Assembly (NCBI GenBank): GCA_001770855.1
Contig: MESE01000001.1
Coordinates: forward strand, 372,001 to 436,000
From: Burkholderiales bacterium RIFCSPLOWO2_02_FULL_57_36
GTDB lineage: Bacteria; Pseudomonadota; Gammaproteobacteria; Burkholderiales; Burkholderiaceae_D
Reading direction: 5' to 3'
DNA: 64,000 bases
A model generated the notes under the pieces. That model did not search any database, was not told where the DNA came from, and saw nothing but the letters and a program-made list of their open reading frames with translations. The position numbers were made by a program, and so were the translations under genes. Positions 48,401-57,677 of this stretch are shown one piece after another. The number at the start of each line of letters is the position of its first letter. Positions within the stretch are counted from its first letter, which is position 1.

Positions 48401-49475
48401 TCCCGCGACCATCAATGCGACACGGAAGATCATGACCGGCGTGGTGTTCAAGGCGCAGCGCCTGGGCCACGAGATTCTGAAAAAATTCGCAAAGAAGCAG
48501 ACCAAGGCGCCGCGCGCAAGCCACGGCAAGGCGCCGGTCAAGGAGCAGGTGATTCATTTCATCAACAAGAAAATGCCAGGCAACCTGCCAAAGAAAACCG
48601 CGCGCGCATTGCTAGACATTGAAGACGACAAGATCGTGCCGATCATTCGCGATCCGAAAACCACCACGGCGGATACCGAAGCGGTGTTTTACTTTCCCGG
48701 CTGCGGTTCCGAACGGTTGTTTTCGCAAGTCGGCCTGGCGACGCAGGCGATGCTGTGGAATGTCGGTGTGCAGACCGTACTGCCGCCGGGCTACCTGTGC
48801 TGCGGCTATCCGCAGCGCAGCGCCGGCGAATACGACAAAGCGGAAAAAATCATCACCGATAACCGCGTGCTGTTTCACCGGATGGCGAATACGTTGAATT
48901 ACCTCGACATCAAGACGGTGGTGGTGTCGTGCGGCACTTGCTACGACCAGATACAGGGATATGAATTTGAAAAAATCTTCCCGGGTTGCCGCATCATCGA
49001 CATCCACGAGTACTTGCTTGAAAAAGGCGTGAAGCTGGAAGGCGTCAACGGTACGCGTTACATGTACCACGATCCCTGCCACTCGCCAATGAAGTTGCAG
49101 GACCCGCTCAAGACGGTCAATGCATTGATTACCACGATCGACGGCCAGAAGATCGAGAAAAACGACCGTTGCTGCGGCGAGGCCGGTACGCTGGCGGCAA
49201 GCCGCCCCGATATCTCGACGCAGATCCGTTTCCGCAAGGAAGAGGAAATGATCAAGGGCGCGGACAAATTGCGGGCCGACGGCTTTACCGGGGATGTGAA
49301 AATCCTTACTTCCTGTCCCGCATGCATGCAAGGCTTGACGCGTTTCAACGACGATTCGAACACCGATGCCGATTACATCGTGATCGAGATCGCAAGACAT
49401 TTGCTTGGCCCGAACTGGATGCCGGAGTATGTCGCACGTGCCAATAATGGCGGCATCGAACGCGTGCTGGTCTGA
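45474..49475 (+). CDS. FAD-binding/Fe-S oxidoreductase, D-lactate dehydrogenase-like fusion
   Basis: A very large (1333-residue) oxidoreductase joining several parts: an N-terminal region (about 1-180) resembling a DUF3683-type domain; an FAD-binding type 2 domain with [15 protein letters not shown] (about 215-235); an FAD-oxidase C-terminal region with [12 protein letters not shown]; two 4Fe-4S motifs [11 protein letters not shown] (about 864) and [12 protein letters not shown] (about 926); and two CCG (heterodisulfide reductase-type) domains near the end. It probably oxidises a hydroxy acid and passes electrons to the quinone pool. The substrate is unknown. ATG 45474 is chosen ([10 protein letters not shown]). 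Confidence 0.9.
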   Translation: MNAPAQIQALISETPAGAAPTRLREIPYNYTSFSDREIVIRLLGEESWRLLDTLRSARQTGRSARMLYEVLGDIWVVRRNPYLQDDMLDNPKRRQALIDALNHRLAEVEKRRMTTDLADAGDPDARRRSISVEALVHAAKKAVADFGEEFRSAYDLRKRTNKVLGRYTAKDNIKFDGLSRVSHVTDATDWRVEYPFVVLTPDTEDEMAGLVKGCIELGLTIIPRGGGTGYTGGAIPLTPLSAVINTEKLERLGAVELTMLPGVDREYATIYSGAGVVTKRVSDAAEKAGFVFAVDPTSAEASCIGGNVAMNAGGKKAVLWGTALDNLASWRMVDPNGDWLEVTRLEHNLGKIHDAPVAKFKLEWTHPADKGKTGAPFKTEILEIEGRKFRKEGLGKDVTDKFLSGLPGIQKEGCDGLITSARWILHKMPKFTRTVCLEFFGQARDAIPSIVEIKDYLDAETKKGGAILAGLEHLDERYLRAVGYATKSKRGVLPKMALFGDIVGDDENSVAQAASEVIRIANTRVGEGFVAVSPEARKKFWLDRARTAAIAKHTNAFKINEDVVIPLNRMGEYTDGIERINIELSIKNKLQLVAELRGFFAKGNLPLGKSEDAEGDDIPAAELLGDRVAQAEQMLDLTHARWSYLLSQLDRPLHDAKLELVQLGLEKLVPVFEERLAQQPNATVFDVVQDRTVRVSWKAEVRSQLRQIFNGAAFKLILDECTAIQKQVLRGRVFVALHMHAGDGNVHTNIPVNSDHYQMLQDAHAAVARIMALARSLDGVISGEHGIGITKLEYLTELEIGEFREYKQRIDPEGRFNKGKLLNLPDLHADLRNAYTPSFGLMGHESLIMQQSDIGAIANSVKDCLRCGKCKPVCATHVPRANLLYSPRNKILATSLLVEAFLYEEQTRRGISIKHWEEFEDVADHCTVCHKCLTPCPVDIDFGDVSMNMRNLLRKMGKKSFNPGTAGAMFFLNATDPATINATRKIMTGVVFKAQRLGHEILKKFAKKQTKAPRASHGKAPVKEQVIHFINKKMPGNLPKKTARALLDIEDDKIVPIIRDPKTTTADTEAVFYFPGCGSERLFSQVGLATQAMLWNVGVQTVLPPGYLCCGYPQRSAGEYDKAEKIITDNRVLFHRMANTLNYLDIKTVVVSCGTCYDQIQGYEFEKIFPGCRIIDIHEYLLEKGVKLEGVNGTRYMYHDPCHSPMKLQDPLKTVNALITTIDGQKIEKNDRCCGEAGTLAASRPDISTQIRFRKEEEMIKGADKLRADGFTGDVKILTSCPACMQGLTRFNDDSNTDADYIVIEIARHLLGPNWMPEYVARANNGGIERVLV

Positions 49476-49481
49476 CCGACG

Positions 49482-49922
49482 ATGACGATGTCAAAAACCA
49501 CTTGCGAACTATGCGCGCAGCCCGGCGGCGAAGTGCTGTACCGGAACGAGAAGTTCCGTGTTGTATTGATAGACGATGCGCAGTATCCGGGATTTTGCCG
49601 GGTGATCTGGAATGAGCATGTCAAAGAGGTGACCGATTTGACCGTGCCGGACCGTGCGCTGTTCATGCAGGCGGTGTGGCAGGTCGAAGCCGTAGTGCGC
49701 GCGATCATGCGGCCGGATAAAATGAACATTGCCAGCCTCGGCAACATAGTGCCGCATCTGCATTGGCATGTGATTCCGCGTTTCGCCGACGATGCGCACT
49801 TCCCTGGTCCGATATGGGCGCAAGTCCAGCGCAAGGCTGATGAATCCGTCTTGAGTGCACGCACGGCGTTGCTGCCGTCGCTACGCGAATCGGTTATTCG
49901 GCAGCTTAACCAAATCGATTAA
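49482..49922 (+). CDS. HIT-family hydrolase
   Basis: A 146-residue histidine-triad protein with the catalytic motif HLHWHV (about 90-95) in NIVPHLHWHVIPRFADD and an N-terminal Cys pair (CELCAQPGG). Such proteins hydrolyse nucleoside phosphoramidates or dinucleotides; the substrate is not known. It follows the oxidoreductase by six bases and precedes the DUF971 gene by 41, so it is probably in one unit with them. MTMSK or MSK may be the start. Confidence 0.88.
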   Translation: MTMSKTTCELCAQPGGEVLYRNEKFRVVLIDDAQYPGFCRVIWNEHVKEVTDLTVPDRALFMQAVWQVEAVVRAIMRPDKMNIASLGNIVPHLHWHVIPRFADDAHFPGPIWAQVQRKADESVLSARTALLPSLRESVIRQLNQID

Positions 49923-49963
49923 TTGCCCTTGCCGCAGTCCAATCAAGACCTTAACCCGGATAA

Positions 49964-50410
49964 ATGATCATGGCTGGATCCAAACAGACGCCGCCAACGC
50001 CGGTCCCGACCGCACTGACCGTGCGCAAACAATCGCGTGTGCTCGAAATCGCATTCGACGATGGGGCGGAATATTCATTGCCGTTTGAACTGCTGCGCGT
50101 TTATTCCCCGTCGGCGGAAGTGCGCGGTCATGGTACCGGGCAGGAAGTTTTACAGACCGGCAAGCGCGATATCCTGCTGACCGCGCTGGAGCCGGTCGGC
50201 AATTACGCAGTACAGCCGAATTTTTCCGACGGCCACAATACCGGCATTTATTCATGGGATTACCTGTACTGGCTGGGAAAGAATCAAGACAAACTTTGGG
50301 AAGATTATTTGACGCGTCTGGAGGCCGCCGGTTTTACTCGCGAAAGCGGGCGCGACGCTCCACAGGGCAGTGCCGGTACGGGTGGGAGTGGCTGCGGTCA
50401 TTCTCATTGA
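49964..50410 (+). CDS. DUF971 (gamma-butyrobetaine hydroxylase-like N-terminal) domain protein
   Basis: A 148-residue protein with the DUF971 fold (about 15-125), including LEIAFDDGAEYSLPFELLRVYSPSAE and SDGHNTGIYSWDYLYWLG. The Gly/His/Cys-rich end GCGHSH may bind a metal. DUF971 proteins commonly sit near ubiE and nearby genes in betaproteobacteria and, in other bacteria, near iron-sulphur cluster genes; a metal-handling role is inferred. The start may instead be the ATG at 49970. Confidence 0.85.
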   Translation: MIMAGSKQTPPTPVPTALTVRKQSRVLEIAFDDGAEYSLPFELLRVYSPSAEVRGHGTGQEVLQTGKRDILLTALEPVGNYAVQPNFSDGHNTGIYSWDYLYWLGKNQDKLWEDYLTRLEAAGFTRESGRDAPQGSAGTGGSGCGHSH

Positions 50411-50455
50411 TGAAAGCGTGATGGAACCGGGGACCGAACCTGATGTCTGCGCTTG

Positions 50456-50461
50456 TATAAT
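50456..50461 (+). promoter_or_regulatory. Candidate -10 element of ubiE
   Basis: A perfect TATAAT lies 27 bases before the ubiE start; the -35 seventeen bases upstream (ACCGAA) is poor. This implies a promoter just ahead of ubiE rather than sole reliance on the DUF971 transcript. Confidence 0.45.
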
Positions 50462-50487
50462 GCAACTTCATTAACTAGGCTGCAGCC

Positions 50488-51222
50488 ATGACCAATACTA
50501 CTCATTTCGGTTATCAAACCGTTCCGGAAGATGCCAAGGTACATAAGGTCGCCGAGGTCTTTCATTCCGTAGCTGACAAGTACGACGTAATGAACGATCT
50601 CATGTCGGCTGGCATGCATCGAATCTGGAAGGCATTCACAATCGCACAGGCAGCGGTGCGTCCAGGGTTCAAGGTGCTTGATATTGCCGGAGGTACCGGT
50701 GATCTGGCAAAGGCGTTCGCCAAGAAAGCCGGTCCGAGCGGCGAAGTCTGGTTGACGGATATCAACGAATCGATGTTGCGCGTCGGACGTGATCGGCTAT
50801 TGAATAATGGCATGGCAATCCCGATATCATTGTGTGATGCTGAAAAGCTGCCGTTCCCGGATAATTATTTCGATCGCGTCAGCGTTGCATTCGGTTTGCG
50901 CAATATGACGCATAAGGACGCTGCATTGGCCGAAATGCAACGGGTGCTGAAGCCGGGCGGTAAATTGCTGGTGCTGGAATTTTCCAAAGTGTGGCAACCG
51001 TTGCAAAAGCCTTATGACGTATATTCGTTTTCGGTATTGCCATGGCTGGGCAAGAAAATTGCCAAAGATGCTGAAAGTTATCGTTATCTGGCTGAATCGA
51101 TTCGCATGCATCCGGACCAAGACACTTTGAAGCAAATGATGCAGAATGCAGGGCTGGAACGCGTCGAGTATTTCAATCTAACGGCTGGTGTGGCCGCACT
51201 TCACACGGGAATCAAATTTTAG
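50488..51222 (+). CDS. ubiE: Ubiquinone/menaquinone C-methyltransferase UbiE
   Basis: UbiE is the SAM-dependent C-methyltransferase of ubiquinone synthesis. The 244-residue product has the SAM motif [17 protein letters not shown] (residues about 63-79) and the characteristic [26 protein letters not shown] stretch. Length is normal. It starts a ubi cluster: a Tim44-like protein, ubiJ and ubiB follow on the same strand. Confidence 0.96.
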   Translation: MTNTTHFGYQTVPEDAKVHKVAEVFHSVADKYDVMNDLMSAGMHRIWKAFTIAQAAVRPGFKVLDIAGGTGDLAKAFAKKAGPSGEVWLTDINESMLRVGRDRLLNNGMAIPISLCDAEKLPFPDNYFDRVSVAFGLRNMTHKDAALAEMQRVLKPGGKLLVLEFSKVWQPLQKPYDVYSFSVLPWLGKKIAKDAESYRYLAESIRMHPDQDTLKQMMQNAGLERVEYFNLTAGVAALHTGIKF

Positions 51223-51230
51223 GAGGCATC

Positions 51231-52118
51231 ATGAAAAATTTCTTTATCGCCCTGATGATCGCTGTTGGCGGCATGTCGATGGTCGTTGCCGATGCGGAAG
51301 CAAGGCGTCTGGGCGGCGGCGGATCGTTCGGCAAACAATCGCAAGGCATGAGCCGTCCGGCGCCGACACAGTCGTCGCAGGCTACCAAGCCGGCTGCGGC
51401 GCCTGGCGCGGCAGCGCCGGCCAGCCCGTGGAGAGGCATCATGGGCGGCGCCTTGCTGGGTCTCGGTCTGGGCGCATTGCTGTCGCACCTTGGTATCGGC
51501 GGCGCATTGGCAAGCATGATTGGTACAATTTTGACTTTCGCCCTTATCGCGTTCGCGGCAATGTTCATTTACCGCATGGTGGTGGGCCGCAAGAATGGAT
51601 CCGGGAGTAACCCGCAACCGGCATATGCCGGTGGACATTCCGCGCGGAATGCCACGCCGGAAATCGGTTCGCGTGTCCAGTCATTCTCGCAACCGATGGC
51701 GCTGCAGGCGGATGGTGCAGCAGCAGCGACCGGAACAGCCTTTGATGTGCCGGCGGACTTCGATGTGCCGGGTTTTGTACGCAATGCAAAGACTTACTTC
51801 ATTCGTTTGCAGGCTGCCTGGGATCGTGCCGACATTAACGATATCCGCGAGTTTACGACACCTGAAATGTTTGCGGAATTGAGGATGCAGCTCCAGGAAC
51901 GCGGCGCCTCTGCAAATAATACCGACGTTGTTTCCCTTGATGCCGAACTGATGGGAATCGAGACCGTCTCTGATGAATATCTGGCAAGCGTCAAATTCAC
52001 CGGCATGATCAAGGAAGATGACAATGCCGCAGAGCCGTTTTCCGAAGTATGGAATTTGTCCAAGCCTGTGGCGGGACAAGGCGGATGGGCGCTGGCGGGA
52101 ATTCAACAATTGCCGTAA
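51231..52118 (+). CDS. Tim44-like domain membrane protein
   Basis: A 295-residue protein with an N-terminal signal-like hydrophobic segment (about 4-22), a Gly/Pro/Ala/Ser-rich disordered stretch (about 25-65), a second hydrophobic region (about 65-110, IMGGALLGLGLGALL and MIGTILTFALIAFAAMF), and a C-terminal Tim44-like domain (about 150-290; NAKTYFIRLQAAWDRADIND). It is probably anchored in the inner membrane. Homologues occur between ubiE and ubiJ in betaproteobacteria, suggesting a link to quinone synthesis. It starts eight bases after ubiE. Confidence 0.85.
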   Translation: MKNFFIALMIAVGGMSMVVADAEARRLGGGGSFGKQSQGMSRPAPTQSSQATKPAAAPGAAAPASPWRGIMGGALLGLGLGALLSHLGIGGALASMIGTILTFALIAFAAMFIYRMVVGRKNGSGSNPQPAYAGGHSARNATPEIGSRVQSFSQPMALQADGAAAATGTAFDVPADFDVPGFVRNAKTYFIRLQAAWDRADINDIREFTTPEMFAELRMQLQERGASANNTDVVSLDAELMGIETVSDEYLASVKFTGMIKEDDNAAEPFSEVWNLSKPVAGQGGWALAGIQQLP

Positions 52119-52157
52119 ACGAAATGCAATAATCCGCGGCAAACTGATAAACTTGAG

Positions 52158-52190
52158 ACCGCCCGTGAATTGTCACGGGCGGTTTTATTT
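52158..52190 (+). terminator. Terminator between Tim44-like gene and ubiJ
   Basis: An 11-base stem ACCGCCCGTGA / TCACGGGCGGT (52158-52168 and 52173-52183) with loop ATTG, followed by TTTATTTT. It ends eight bases before the ubiJ start, so transcription reaching ubiJ must read through it or begin inside it. Confidence 0.88.
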
Positions 52191-52198
52191 TGTCGATC

Positions 52199-52780
52199 AT
52201 GCTGCCATCATCGCTTATCCCAGTTGTAATCAATCACTTGCTGGCCCAGGAACCGTGGGCCAGAAGCCAGCTTGTTGAACACGCGGCCAAGGTGGCCTGG
52301 TTCGACGCCGGGCTGGTCACCGTGAAGCTGAGAGTGGCTGCCGATGGACTGGTGGAAACAGCCACCGGCGAGTCCGTGCCCAATGTCACCATCCGTGCGA
52401 AATTTTCTGATTTGCCGATGATTGCGCAGAATCGCGAGCGCGCCTTTTCTTATGTAAAGATCGAAGGCGATGCGGATTTTGCAAATACCATCTCGCAACT
52501 GAGCCAGACGCTGCAATGGGAGGCTGAAGAAGATTTGAGTAAATTGGTCGGCGATATTGCAGCGATCCGGATTGTCTCCGGAGCCAGATCCGCAGTCGAT
52601 ACCATTCAGTCGACGCAACGAAAGCTTGCCGAAAACCTTGCCGAATATTTCCTTGAAGAGAATCCGATGCTGATGCGTCCGCAGGATGTTACAGATTTCA
52701 CCCGGGATGTCGTCAGACTGCGTGACGATGCCGAACGGTTGGCCAAACGGATCGACAAGCTGAAGAGGACCGTCAAGTGA
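52199..52780 (+). CDS. ubiJ: Ubiquinone biosynthesis accessory factor UbiJ
   Basis: UbiJ carries a SCP2-like sterol-binding domain that presents ubiquinone precursors within the Ubi complex. The 193-residue product has an N-terminal SCP2-like fold (about 10-130) and a helical C-terminal end (about 130-190). It ends in a GTGA overlap with ubiB. The ATG at 52199 has no obvious ribosome-binding site: the strong terminator lies directly upstream, so its expression is odd. Confidence 0.87.
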   Translation: MLPSSLIPVVINHLLAQEPWARSQLVEHAAKVAWFDAGLVTVKLRVAADGLVETATGESVPNVTIRAKFSDLPMIAQNRERAFSYVKIEGDADFANTISQLSQTLQWEAEEDLSKLVGDIAAIRIVSGARSAVDTIQSTQRKLAENLAEYFLEENPMLMRPQDVTDFTRDVVRLRDDAERLAKRIDKLKRTVK

Positions 52781-54354
52781 TCTTGAAATCCCTGCGGGTG
52801 CTGAAGATCGTTCGCGTCGCGATCCGCTATGGGTTGGACGGAATCGCCATGTCCGGCCTCGCCATTCCCCGTACCGCAAAGCTGATTGACACACTGATTT
52901 TCTGGCGCGACATCTCCGCGCCGCGCGGCGTGCGCCTGCGCAAGGCGCTGGAAGACCTGGGCCCGATATTCGTCAAGTTTGGCCAGGTGCTTTCGACCCG
53001 TCGCGATCTGATGCCGCCCGATATTGCCGATGAATTGGCCAAACTGCAGGACAGGGTGCCGCCGTTCGATTCGGATCTCGCGATTGCGCAGATCAAAAAA
53101 TCGCTGGGCGCGCATCCCAGCGATTTGTTTGCGTATTTCGAACGTACACCGGTGGCATCCGCATCGATCGCGCAAGTGCATTTCGCGATACTGAAGGACG
53201 GGACCGAAGTGGCGGTCAAGGTTCTGCGGCCCGGCATGAAAAAATCAATCGATGAAGATGTCGCGTTGATGCATATTGCAGCCGGACTGGTTGAACGATT
53301 GTGGGCCGATGGCAAGCGGCTCAAGCCACGGGAAGTGGTTGCCGAGTTCGACAAATATCTGCATGACGAGTTGGACCTGATGCGCGAGGCAGCGAATGGC
53401 AGCCAGTTGCGCCGCAACTTTTCCGGCTCATCGCTGCTGATGGTGCCGGAAATGTATTGGGATTATTGCTCCGAATCGGTGATCGTGATGGAGCGTATGC
53501 ACGGTATTCCGATTTCGCAAGCCGATCGGTTGATTGCGGCGGGAGTGGATATGAAAAAACTCTCGCGCGACGGCGTCGAGATTTTTTTCACGCAAGTGTT
53601 TCGCGACGGTTTCTTCCATGCCGATATGCATCCCGGAAATATCTTGGTGTCGGTTGAACCGGCAACGCTTGGCAGCTATATTGCGCTCGATTTCGGCATC
53701 GTCGGCACGCTGACCGATTTCGATAAAGACTATTTGTCGCAAAATTTCCTGGCTTTTTTCCGGCGCGATTACAAACGCGTTGCCGAAGCACATATCGAAT
53801 CAGGCTGGGCTCCAAAAGAAACCCGGGTCGATGAACTGGAGTCGGCGGTGCGCGCCTGCTGCGAACCGATTTTCGATCGGCCGTTGCGCGATATTTCATT
53901 CGGCCAGGTTTTATTGAGGCTGTTCCAGACTTCGCGCCGCTTCAATGTTGAAGTGCAACCGCAACTGGTGCTCCTGCAAAAAACGCTGTTGAACATTGAA
54001 GGGCTCGGACGTCAACTCGATCCCGATCTGGACTTATGGCAAACGGCAAAGCCGTATCTGGAACGATGGATGAATGAACAGGTAGGCTGGCGCGGCTTGA
54101 TCGAACGCTTCAAGGCGGAAGCGCCGCGTTACAGCCAGTTGCTTCCTCAATTGCCGCGGCTGGTACACCAGGCATTGAGTGCGCAGGCGCGGCATTCGCC
54201 GCAAGAAGATACCGACTTGCTCAAGGAACTGATTGCCGAGCAAAAGCGTACCAATCTTCTGCTCGGCGTCGCCATCTACGTCGGCGGAGGTGCGATTGTC
54301 GGCGTGTTGCTGGCGCAGATGTATACACGCTGGCACCATTTTTTGTCCTGGTAA
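52777..54354 (+). CDS. ubiB: Ubiquinone biosynthesis ATPase UbiB
   Basis: UbiB is an ADCK/ABC1-type atypical kinase required for ubiquinone synthesis. The 525-residue product has the QTLS-like nucleotide loop in [18 protein letters not shown] (about 65-82), the catalytic VAVKVLRPG (about 147), and a DFG-like ALDFGIVG motif (about 305), with two hydrophobic segments at the end ([20 protein letters not shown]). It starts at a GTG overlapping the ubiJ stop (GTGA), a translational coupling. Confidence 0.95.
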   Translation: MILKSLRVLKIVRVAIRYGLDGIAMSGLAIPRTAKLIDTLIFWRDISAPRGVRLRKALEDLGPIFVKFGQVLSTRRDLMPPDIADELAKLQDRVPPFDSDLAIAQIKKSLGAHPSDLFAYFERTPVASASIAQVHFAILKDGTEVAVKVLRPGMKKSIDEDVALMHIAAGLVERLWADGKRLKPREVVAEFDKYLHDELDLMREAANGSQLRRNFSGSSLLMVPEMYWDYCSESVIVMERMHGIPISQADRLIAAGVDMKKLSRDGVEIFFTQVFRDGFFHADMHPGNILVSVEPATLGSYIALDFGIVGTLTDFDKDYLSQNFLAFFRRDYKRVAEAHIESGWAPKETRVDELESAVRACCEPIFDRPLRDISFGQVLLRLFQTSRRFNVEVQPQLVLLQKTLLNIEGLGRQLDPDLDLWQTAKPYLERWMNEQVGWRGLIERFKAEAPRYSQLLPQLPRLVHQALSAQARHSPQEDTDLLKELIAEQKRTNLLLGVAIYVGGGAIVGVLLAQMYTRWHHFLSW

Positions 54355-54393
54355 TTTCCGGTAGCTTGTCTTTCACTGAATCTTCATCGGACC

Positions 54394-54996
54394 ATGCCGA
54401 CATTCGAAGCCCGCGATCCTTCCGCACCCGCATTCTGGTCCGAGCGATTCGAACAAAATTTCATGCCATGGGATCGCGGTGGCGTACCCGATGCGTTGCA
54501 ACGATTTGTTGCTCAAACGCCGCAAAAGCATGTGGCATTGATTCCCGGTTGCGGAGTCGGCTATGAAGTCGCCTATCTGTCCGAGGCCGGATGGGACGTG
54601 ACCGCGATCGATTTTTCCCCGGCAGCCGTTGCCGCCGCACAGGCGATGCTGGGTCCATGGGCGTCGCGCGTGGTCGAGGCGGATTTTTTTACTTTCGTAC
54701 CGAAAATTCCACTGGACCTGATTTACGAGCGCGCATTCTTGTGCGCATTGCCGCGCGACCGGTGGCAGCAAATCGTGGAACGCTGGGCTGAATTATTGCC
54801 GCCCGGCGGTTTGCTCGCGGGATTTTTTTACTTCGACGATGCGCCCAAGGGACCGCCATTCGGAATCGCGCCTGCGCAGCTGGAAGCGTTGCTGACACCG
54901 AGTTTCGAGCGTATCGAAGATAGCCTTGCAACCGACTCGGTAAGTGTTTTTTCCGGCAGGGAGCGCTGGCAGGTCTGGCGCAGGATAGCGCGCTGA
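54394..54996 (+). CDS. TPMT-like SAM-dependent methyltransferase
   Basis: A 200-residue protein of the thiopurine S-methyltransferase family, with FWSERFEQNFMPWDRGGVP at the N-terminus, the SAM motif VALIPGCGVGYEVAYL (about 47-62), and a DFF motif (VEADFF). The natural substrate is not known; bacterial members act on selenite, tellurite or thiol compounds. It follows ubiB by 39 bases and precedes the symporter gene by 49. Confidence 0.87.
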   Translation: MPTFEARDPSAPAFWSERFEQNFMPWDRGGVPDALQRFVAQTPQKHVALIPGCGVGYEVAYLSEAGWDVTAIDFSPAAVAAAQAMLGPWASRVVEADFFTFVPKIPLDLIYERAFLCALPRDRWQQIVERWAELLPPGGLLAGFFYFDDAPKGPPFGIAPAQLEALLTPSFERIEDSLATDSVSVFSGRERWQVWRRIAR

Positions 54997-55003
54997 AGTG
55001 CAT

Positions 55004-55019
55004 TTATAGCAGCTATAAT
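55004..55019 (+). promoter_or_regulatory. Palindromic -10 region of the symporter gene
   Basis: A perfect palindrome TTATAGC-A-GCTATAA (55004-55018) overlaps a TATAAT -10 hexamer (55014-55019), 26 bases before the symporter ATG. It may be an operator covering the promoter; the -35 is not convincing. Confidence 0.5.
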
Positions 55020-55045
55020 GCCGGGAAAATTTTTCGGGAGACGGT

Positions 55046-56470
55046 ATGAATACTCTGGTCGCTTTCGTTGGCCTCTATCTGGTGATATCCATCGCGATCG
55101 GGTTGTATGCCGCGACCCGGGTCAAAAATACCAGCGACTATGCGGTAGCCGGACGCTCCCTCCCGTTCTATATCGTGATCGCCACCGTGTTTGCAACCTG
55201 GTTCGGTTCCGAAGCCGTGCTTGGAATTCCCGCGACGTTTCTTGAAGAAGGCCTGGGCGGCATCATCGAAGATCCGTTCGGCGCCAGCATGTGCCTGGTC
55301 CTGTTCGGCCTGTTCTTCGCGCGCAAACTGTACCGGATGAACCTGCTGACCATCGGCGATTATTATCGGCAGCGCTATAACCGTCCGGTGGAAATCATTG
55401 TCTCGATCTGCATCGTGATCTCGTATCTCGGCTGGGTTTCGGCGCAAATCACGGCGCTTGGTCTGGTCTTCAATGTGCTGTCCCAAGACGTGATCTCGGT
55501 ACCGATGGGCATGATCATCGGTGCCAGTATTGTCCTGACCTATACGCTGTTCGGCGGCATGTGGTCGGTGGCGTTGACCGATTTTTTCCAGATGGTGATC
55601 ATCATCGGCGGATTGCTGTATATCGCATATGTGGTATCGGGGATGGCGGGCGGCGCGGAAACCGTGGTCGCGCATGCGGCCGAGGCAGGCAAGTTCCAGT
55701 TCGCACCTGCATTCACGTCCAAGGACATTCTGGCTTTTGCCGCGGCAGCGGTAACCATGATGTTCGGTTCCATTCCGCAACAGGACGTCTTCCAGCGCGT
55801 TATGTCCGCCAAGAGCGCCAATGTCGGCGCGGCGGGTTCGATCGTAGGCGGCTCACTGTATTTCCTGTTTGCATTCATTCCGATCTATCTTGCTTATTCT
55901 GCTTCGCTGATCGATCCGCAAATGGTTGCCGCGTTGCTGACCAAGGATTCACAGATGATTTTGCCGACGTTGATCCTCAATCACGTTCCGATGGTCGCGC
56001 AAGTGCTGTTTTTCGGTGCATTGCTGTCGGCAATCATGTCGACCGCCAGCGGTACCTTGCTGGCGCCCAGCATTACCGTCACGGAAAATATCCTGCGTGA
56101 GTTCTTCCCGATGACGGACCGGCAAATGTTGCTGGCGACGCGCATCGTCGTCATTTGTTTTGCCGTTGCCGTCACGATCTTCGCGCTGGCATCGCAGGGG
56201 AAATCGATTTATGAAATGGTCAGCAATGCCTACAAGGTCACCTTGGTCGGCGCGTTTATTCCCCTGGTGATGGGGCTGTACTGGAAGCGCTCCAATACCC
56301 AGGGAGCGTTGTTTGCGGTAATCGGCGGTTTGTCATCATGGCTGCTGATGGAGCAATTCGGCGCCGAATCGATCTGGCCGCCGCAACTGGTCGGTTTGCT
56401 GGTGAGTTTTGCCGGGATGATTGTAGGATCGCTTTTGCCGCATTTTGTCGGCAAGTCGGCGACCGCCTGA
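55046..56470 (+). CDS. Sodium:solute symporter family protein
   Basis: A 474-residue inner-membrane transporter of the SSS family with about 13 hydrophobic segments. The N-terminus starts with a helix (LVAFVGLYLVISIAIGLYA) and a conserved YAVAGRSLP loop. SVPMGMIIGASIVLTYTLFGGMWSVALTDFFQ and TASGTLLAPSITVTENI segments match the family. The solute is not determined; the nearest candidates are pantothenate/proline-like. No partner gene is adjacent. Confidence 0.9.
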   Translation: MNTLVAFVGLYLVISIAIGLYAATRVKNTSDYAVAGRSLPFYIVIATVFATWFGSEAVLGIPATFLEEGLGGIIEDPFGASMCLVLFGLFFARKLYRMNLLTIGDYYRQRYNRPVEIIVSICIVISYLGWVSAQITALGLVFNVLSQDVISVPMGMIIGASIVLTYTLFGGMWSVALTDFFQMVIIIGGLLYIAYVVSGMAGGAETVVAHAAEAGKFQFAPAFTSKDILAFAAAAVTMMFGSIPQQDVFQRVMSAKSANVGAAGSIVGGSLYFLFAFIPIYLAYSASLIDPQMVAALLTKDSQMILPTLILNHVPMVAQVLFFGALLSAIMSTASGTLLAPSITVTENILREFFPMTDRQMLLATRIVVICFAVAVTIFALASQGKSIYEMVSNAYKVTLVGAFIPLVMGLYWKRSNTQGALFAVIGGLSSWLLMEQFGAESIWPPQLVGLLVSFAGMIVGSLLPHFVGKSATA

Positions 56471-56546
56471 TCGGCATTGGCACACCGGGCGGCGGTTGAC
56501 ATCGAGCCAACGAATAATCCCTGTCGGAAATCGTCTGGAAAACCTT

Positions 56547-56552
56547 TATAAT
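56547..56552 (+). promoter_or_regulatory. Candidate -10 element of the fmdB-DUF502-aspS unit
   Basis: A perfect TATAAT lies 34 bases before the fmdB start and after the symporter stop. The -35 (TCGGAA) is weak. A consensus TTGACA at 56496-56501 is not at proper spacing for this -10. Confidence 0.4.
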
Positions 56553-56586
56553 TCAGGGTTTTGGATGATTTTTGCGGGAATTTGCC

Positions 56587-56916
56587 ATGCCGATTTATGC
56601 GTATCGCTGCGACACCTGTGGTTTTGCCAAGGATGTGTTGCAAAAAGTGTCAGACGCCGTATTGACCGATTGTCCATCATGCAGCAAAGCGACATTCAAG
56701 AAACAATTGACCGCAGCCGGCTTTCAGCTTAAGGGCACCGGCTGGTATGCGACCGATTTTAAAAACGGCGCTGGAAAAACCGCGTCGCCGGCACCGGCTT
56801 CAACCTCGGAAAAGCCGGTAACCGAGACGGCGCCTGCAGCCGGCAGTTCGGCCGATTCCGCTCCTGCCGCACCGGCCGCTGCGGCATCCTCCGCCGACAC
56901 ATCTTCCACCAGCTGA
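56587..56916 (+). CDS. FmdB-family zinc-ribbon protein
   Basis: A 109-residue protein starting MPIYAYRCDTCGFAKD with cysteines at 8, 11, 29 and 32, forming a zinc ribbon. The C-terminal half is a low-complexity Ala/Pro/Ser-rich tail (about 60-109), probably disordered. FmdB-like proteins are thought to be regulatory, but the role is unproven. The ATG at 56587 is used rather than one five codons upstream. It lies ahead of a DUF502 gene and aspS. Confidence 0.88.
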   Translation: MPIYAYRCDTCGFAKDVLQKVSDAVLTDCPSCSKATFKKQLTAAGFQLKGTGWYATDFKNGAGKTASPAPASTSEKPVTETAPAAGSSADSAPAAPAAAASSADTSSTS

Positions 56917-56962
56917 GATAGATTCCGCAGGCGACAGTCGCCGTATGCCACGATAGAAAACG

Positions 56963-57613
56963 ATGCGCAAATATTTTATTACAGGCTTGTTGATCCTGGT
57001 CCCACTGGCGATTACGTTGTGGGTGTTGAACCTGATCATCGGCACGATGGATCAATCACTGTTGTTGCTGCCGGAAAATTGGCGGCCTGCGGCAGTATTC
57101 GGATTCAATATCCCGGGTCTGGGCACCATCCTGACCTTGTTGATCGTATTTTTGACCGGTTTGGCAACCCGCAATTTCATCGGCAAGCAGGTGGTGCAGG
57201 CGTGGGAATTGCTGTTGAACCGCATACCGGTGGTGCGCTCGATTTATTCCAGCGTCAAACAGGTGTCCGACACCTTGTTTTCTTCGTCCGGCAATGCGTT
57301 TCGCAAGGCGGTGCTGGTGCAATATCCGAGGCAGGGCGCCTGGACCATTGCCTTCGTTACCGGCGTGCCGGGCGGCGATGTGCGTAATCATCTGGTGGGC
57401 GATTTCGTCAGCATTTACGTACCGACCACACCGAATCCGACTTCCGGATTCTTTCTGATGGTTCCAAAGGGCGATGTAATCGAGCTGGACATGAACGTCG
57501 ACGAAGCGCTGAAATATATCGTATCGATGGGCGTGGTATCGCCTGAATACTTCGAGAAAACTTCCATCATCGATCCGGCAAAAACCGGCAGCGATGTTCT
57601 TGAAACACACTGA
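56963..57613 (+). CDS. DUF502-family inner-membrane protein
   Basis: A 216-residue protein with two hydrophobic segments near the N-terminus (about 5-26 and 49-72), an RSIYSSVKQVSDTLFSS motif and a C-terminal soluble domain (PTTPNPTSGFFLMVPKGDV) typical of DUF502. Function unknown. It starts 46 bases after fmdB and precedes aspS by 64 on the same strand, a common betaproteobacterial arrangement. Confidence 0.9.
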   Translation: MRKYFITGLLILVPLAITLWVLNLIIGTMDQSLLLLPENWRPAAVFGFNIPGLGTILTLLIVFLTGLATRNFIGKQVVQAWELLLNRIPVVRSIYSSVKQVSDTLFSSSGNAFRKAVLVQYPRQGAWTIAFVTGVPGGDVRNHLVGDFVSIYVPTTPNPTSGFFLMVPKGDVIELDMNVDEALKYIVSMGVVSPEYFEKTSIIDPAKTGSDVLETH

Positions 57614-57677
57614 ATTTCGAATCGCGCCTGTGTTGCCACCCGGGTGCCCACCAAAAATCTGAAACTGGAAACCGACC

